DNA of 44,359 nucleotides from Streptomyces sp. NP160 (lineage in GTDB: Bacteria > Actinomycetota > Actinomycetes > Actinomycetales > Quadrisphaeraceae). Shown piece by piece: positions 41,786-44,359 of the stretch. The stretch is from contig NZ_VDMJ01000045.1 of assembly GCF_006335115.1 (NCBI RefSeq), forward strand, positions 18,610 to 62,968. Reading direction: 5' to 3'. Every line of letters begins with the position of its first letter. The stretch's first letter is position 1. Under the pieces are notes generated by a model. That model searched no databases, was not told the origin of the DNA, and worked only from the letters and a program-made list of their open reading frames with translations. The translations under genes and the position numbers were made by a program.

Positions 41786-42601
41786 TCAGACCGCCGGCGG
41801 AGTGGCCGGGGGTGCGCCCGGGGCACGACGCTGGTCTATGCCCTGGAGGAACGGGGCGTACAGGACCTCCGGGGCCGCCGGCAGGAGGCGCTTGACCTCC
41901 CGCGTCTCCTCATCGGCCAACACCTCCGACAGCCCGTCGACCAGCCCCTGCAGTGCTTGGCGCACCACGTCTACCGGTGCTGACTTAGGCACGTCCCAGC
42001 CGGCCATCATGTCCGTGTCGACGGAGGAGACGTGGAGCCCGAGCACCTGGGTGCCCTGCGCCGCCAGCTCCAGGCGCGTGCTGTTGGTCAGCATCCACGC
42101 CGCGGCCTTGGCCGCTGCGTAGGCACCGTTGCCGGGGAAGGAGCGGAAGGACAGCACCGACAGGACGTTGACCACGGCGCTGCGCGGTCGGCGCGCCAGC
42201 AGCGGTGCAAGAGCCCGGGTGACGGTCAGGGCGCCGTAGAAGTGCGTGTCCATCTCGGCGCGGATGCTCCGCAGGTCTCCGGACACCAGGTCTGTCGCGG
42301 TGGCGATGCCGGCGTTGTTCACCACGACGTCCAGGCCGCCAGCCCCGCCCCGGTCCCGGTCGTCCTGCTCCACAGACGCCGCGGCGGCCGACACGGTCGC
42401 GGGGTCGGTCACGTCCAGTTCCAGGACCACGACGCGCGGGTCATCGAGACGGATGCTGGAGGGGCGCCGGGTGGTGGCGTACACGCGGGCAGCGCCAAGC
42501 TCGAGAGCTTGGCGTACGAACTCCGCCCCGAGGCCGCGGTTGGCGCCGGTGACCAGGACGGAGGCGCCGGCGAGGTTGAAGACAGGGACAGGTCGGGTCA
42601 T
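41786..42601 (-). CDS. SDR-family oxidoreductase, MerR-controlled
   Basis: A 271-residue classical SDR: ASVLVTGANRGLGAEFVRQA, VVVNNAGIATATDLVSG, a Ser in VVNVLSVLSFRSF and GAYAAAKAAAWMLT with YxxxK. ATG at 42601. On the minus strand TTGAAC (42639-42634), a palindrome (42618-42633) and CTACCG (42614-42609) form a MerR-type promoter with a 19-base spacer; initiation about 7 bases beyond puts the first transcribed base at the ATG, so the mRNA is leaderless. Substrate unknown. Confidence 0.9.
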   Translation of the reverse strand: MTRPVPVFNLAGASVLVTGANRGLGAEFVRQALELGAARVYATTRRPSSIRLDDPRVVVLELDVTDPATVSAAAASVEQDDRDRGGAGGLDVVVNNAGIATATDLVSGDLRSIRAEMDTHFYGALTVTRALAPLLARRPRSAVVNVLSVLSFRSFPGNGAYAAAKAAAWMLTNSTRLELAAQGTQVLGLHVSSVDTDMMAGWDVPKSAPVDVVRQALQGLVDGLSEVLADEETREVKRLLPAAPEVLYAPFLQGIDQRRAPGAPPATPPAV

Positions 42602-42608
42602 GGGCCGA

Positions 42609-42639
42609 CGGTAGGATCTGACACCAGTGTCAGGTTCAA
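42609..42639 (-). promoter_or_regulatory. MerR-type promoter and operator
   Basis: CTGACAC-CA-GTGTCAG at 42618-42633 is a dyad with 7-bp arms, placed inside an unusually long 19-base spacer between TTGAAC and CTACCG on the minus strand. This is the hallmark of promoters activated by MerR-family proteins through DNA distortion. The merR-like gene itself starts on the other strand 20 bp away. Confidence 0.7.
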
Positions 42640-42653
42640 GTGCGAGGAGTGGC

Positions 42654-43022
42654 GTGAAGATCGGTGAGCTCGCGGCACGCACCGGGGTCAGCGTCCGTTC
42701 ACTGCGCTACTACGAGCAGCAGCAGATGCTCCTACCGACCCGCACCTCCGGCGGCCAACGCCTGTTCGACGAGGACGCCGTGGAGCGGGTCGGCCTCATC
42801 CAGCTGCTCTTCGCCGCCGGGATCTCGAGCCCGACGGTGGTCACCCTCCTGCCGTGCATCTACTCGGGCACGACGACGCCGGAGATGGTCGCCCGGCTCG
42901 ACCGGGAGCGAAGCCGGCTCGCGGAGCGGGCCCGGTCGCTGGCGGCGACCGTGGAGGCGCTGGACGACGTCATCGCCGAAGCGCGGACGAGGGTCACTGC
43001 GACGACGTCTCAACCTGCATGA
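42654..43022 (+). CDS. MerR-family transcriptional regulator
   Basis: A 122-residue regulator. The N-terminal winged helix reads VKIGELAARTGVSVRSLRYY, EQQQMLLPTRTSGGQRLFDE, then a helical dimerisation region (MVARLDRERSRLAERARSLA). A single Cys (LLPCIYSG, about residue 66) is present, so a metal site is unlikely and a small organic or redox ligand is possible. GTG 42654 with AGGAG upstream is preferred; the GTG at 42627 lies inside the operator. Divergent from the SDR gene, which it probably controls along with itself. Confidence 0.9.
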   Translation: MKIGELAARTGVSVRSLRYYEQQQMLLPTRTSGGQRLFDEDAVERVGLIQLLFAAGISSPTVVTLLPCIYSGTTTPEMVARLDRERSRLAERARSLAATVEALDDVIAEARTRVTATTSQPA

Positions 43023-43328
43023 ACAGCCCGAAGAGCCGGCCCACCGGAGCGTCTCCGGTGTCAGGTCGGCAGTGGTCGACGAGGAGCTGACCCCCAGCAC
43101 CACTGCACAGGGACCACCAGCGTCGCTGGCGTCACGTGCTAGCGGCAGTCTGGTGCCGCCTGGTCATGAAACCTCAGCGTGCCGCTGACCGGTTGAGGAT
43201 CGCTGGCGTGCCGCTGACCGGAGCGGGATCCCCGATCCGAACACCCGGGGAGTGCCCGTGCTCACCCGTGCCGGCACGGGCGCCGCGCCAACGCGTGGTC
43301 GGACCGGCTCCGGTCACGTCTGCCGCGG
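43023..43328. other. 306-base stretch between convergent genes
   Basis: Contains the repeat at 43177-43221 and no credible gene. The remaining part (43023-43170) shows no terminator hairpin. GC drops slightly. The region may be the scar of a lost insertion. Confidence 0.4.
43177..43221 (+). repeat. Tandem transposon-end-like repeat
   Basis: GCGTGCCGCTGACCGG occurs at 43177-43192 and again at 43206-43221, with TTGAGGATCGCTG between. The first 26 bases match the minus-strand sequence at 31415-31440 with 2 differences, and 24 of 29 bases match 30658-30686. Repeated units at a transposon end are a feature of IS21-like elements; no transposase is nearby. Confidence 0.6.
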
Positions 43329-44264
43329 TCAGGGAACGGTGATGACGACCTTGCCGCTGCCGCCCTCAGCCAGCGCGTGAGCCCGGCTAGCGGCCGCCAG
43401 GGGCAGCTCGTGCGCCACGCGCGGGCTGTACAGACCGCGCTGGCCGAGGGCGGCGGCCCGCCGCAGCAGGGTGGAGTCGTTGCGGGCGTCGACCTTGGCC
43501 GAACCGAGGCGGGCGGCGCCCTCGGCGTCGATGACGGTGACCACGGCGCTGGCGTTGCCGACGATCTCGACGAGGTCAGGCAGGGAGGACGAAGGAGCTG
43601 CGTGCAGGGCCGCGTCGACCCCCTGTGGTGCCAGGTCGGCGACCCGCTCGGACAGGCCGGGGCCGTAGGTGGTGGGCAGCACGCCCAGCTCGGCCAGGGG
43701 GCCGTGCTTGTCCTGCCGGGCGGTGCCGATGACTCGCGCCCCAGCCGCCACGGCGAAGGCCGCTGCGGCGCTGCCCACGGCACCTGAGGCACCTTCGATG
43801 AGCAGTGTGCGGCCGGCGAGGGCGTCGAGGTCGGAGGTGGAGGGGTCCAGCGCCTGGCCCAGCGCGTCTAGGGCGGCCAGCGCGGTGGCCGAGGCCAGCC
43901 CGGCGGCTGCGGCCTGGGCGGAGGTCCAGGTGGATGGGGCCGGGGCCCAGGCCGTCAGGACGGCGTGCTCGGCGGTGGTGTCCGCCAACCCACCCAGGCC
44001 GAAGACCACGTCGCCCACGCTGGTGCCGCTGACCCCAGGGCCGACCTGGTCGACCACCCCGGCCGCGTCGCGGCCGGGGACGGCGGGCAGGTTCAGGGGC
44101 AGGACCTGGTGCAGGTGTCCTGCGCGCAGGAGCACGTCGATGGGGTTGACGCTGGCCGCCTGCACGCGGATGCGCACTGATCCAGGGGTGGCCTCGGGCT
44201 CAGGGGCCTGCTCGATGACGAGGACGTCGGGGTTGCCGTAGCGGTGGAAGCGGGCAGCCAGCAC
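43329..44264 (-). CDS. Zinc-less medium-chain quinone oxidoreductase
   Basis: A 311-residue NADPH:quinone oxidoreductase-like enzyme. It has the GroES-like N-terminal domain (VRIRVQAASVNPIDVLLRAG, LPAVPGRDAAGVVDQVGPGV) without zinc-binding residues, and the Rossmann motif GASGAVGSAAAAFAVAAGA near residue 160. Such enzymes reduce quinones or enones with NADPH and are often part of electrophile defence. GTG at 44264 with GGAGG 6 bases upstream. Two inverted operator-like motifs lie before it, so it is probably controlled by a divergent regulator beyond the window. Confidence 0.92.
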   Translation of the reverse strand: MLAARFHRYGNPDVLVIEQAPEPEATPGSVRIRVQAASVNPIDVLLRAGHLHQVLPLNLPAVPGRDAAGVVDQVGPGVSGTSVGDVVFGLGGLADTTAEHAVLTAWAPAPSTWTSAQAAAAGLASATALAALDALGQALDPSTSDLDALAGRTLLIEGASGAVGSAAAAFAVAAGARVIGTARQDKHGPLAELGVLPTTYGPGLSERVADLAPQGVDAALHAAPSSSLPDLVEIVGNASAVVTVIDAEGAARLGSAKVDARNDSTLLRRAAALGQRGLYSPRVAHELPLAAASRAHALAEGGSGKVVITVP

Positions 44265-44299
44265 GAGGGACCTCCGGGGGCGGATGAGCGCAGCAGGCA

Positions 44300-44349
44300 G
44301 GTGCTTGCCACGGAAAGCACCATAGCCCAGATGCTTTCTGCGGCAAGCG
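44300..44349. promoter_or_regulatory. Pair of inverted operator-like sites
   Basis: GTGCTTGCCACGGAAAGCAC (44301-44320) and TGCTTTCTGCGGCAAGCG (44332-44349) are inverted copies of one imperfect palindrome (TGCTT...AAGCA), with equivalent bases 30 bp apart. They lie upstream of the quinone oxidoreductase GTG and within about 10 bp of the window edge, where a divergent regulator gene (HxlR or TetR type would fit) is expected. Confidence 0.55.
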
Positions 44350-44359
44350 TCGCTACGGT

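Noticed and set aside
25477-44359. attR copy of the tRNA-Lys 3' end
   Set aside because: I looked for TTTTAATCCGC and GGGTTCGAGCCCCAC by eye and found no second copy.

Overview
The window is very GC-rich, has dense codon-third-position G/C, many GTG starts, 4-bp GTGA/ATGA stop-start overlaps and several probable leaderless starts. The protein families (SigE-type ECF factor, DUF3516 helicase, WYL regulator, DUF4333 lipoprotein, TrpB2, DUF664/DinB) point to a high-GC actinomycete. A member of the Kineosporia/Kineococcus/Quadrisphaera group is a guess from general style only. No ribosomal or phylogenetic marker is present to settle it.

Positions 1-25400 look like ordinary chromosome. First comes phosphate uptake: pstC-pstA-pstB on the plus strand, a long terminator hairpin, then a convergent low-affinity Pit transporter with its DUF47/PhoU-like partner. 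Next are a small conserved protein, an HhH-PHP phosphoesterase, a PAS-GGDEF-EAL protein, galE and a HAD phosphatase. A four-gene minus-strand operon follows (polyol/sugar dehydrogenase, SDR, epimerase-like protein, anti-sigma-type ATPase) headed by a LacI-type palindrome. Then come a DUF3516 helicase, a second HATPase protein, TrpB2, ArgG, a WYL regulator divergent from a DinB protein, an aldo/keto reductase, a DUF4333 lipoprotein, an SDR and an SRPBCC protein.

At 25404-25476 lies tRNA-Lys(TTT), and a tyrosine integrase runs into it from the right. From there to about 35.8 kb the DNA looks acquired: Rep-like winged-helix gene with 20-bp repeats upstream, DUF4288-like protein, ECF sigma factor with a membrane partner, a small element bounded by inverted repeats around an unknown gene, PH-domain membrane protein, TIGR02391-like protein, lipoproteins and a class A beta-lactamase. 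Codon use and GC are visibly less extreme in parts, especially 26.8-27.0, 27.9-28.6 and 32.5-33.5 kb. I found no attR copy of the tRNA 3' end, so the right edge of the element is not fixed.

From 35.9 kb to the end is a metabolic and regulatory block: an AraC regulator followed by three overlapping SDR genes; an Lrp regulator, DUF2000 protein and Leu/Phe/Val dehydrogenase; a divergent MerR-SDR pair with a clear palindromic operator; and a zinc-less quinone oxidoreductase behind two inverted operator-like sites. A transposon-end-like repeat at 43177-43221 matches those at 30650 and 31475, so mobile DNA has touched this block as well.

The best candidates for something new are the Lrp-DUF2000-amino-acid dehydrogenase cluster, the 0.83-kb inverted-repeat-bounded unit, the integrase whose last codons are antisense to the tRNA, and the paired long dyads that separate convergent genes.
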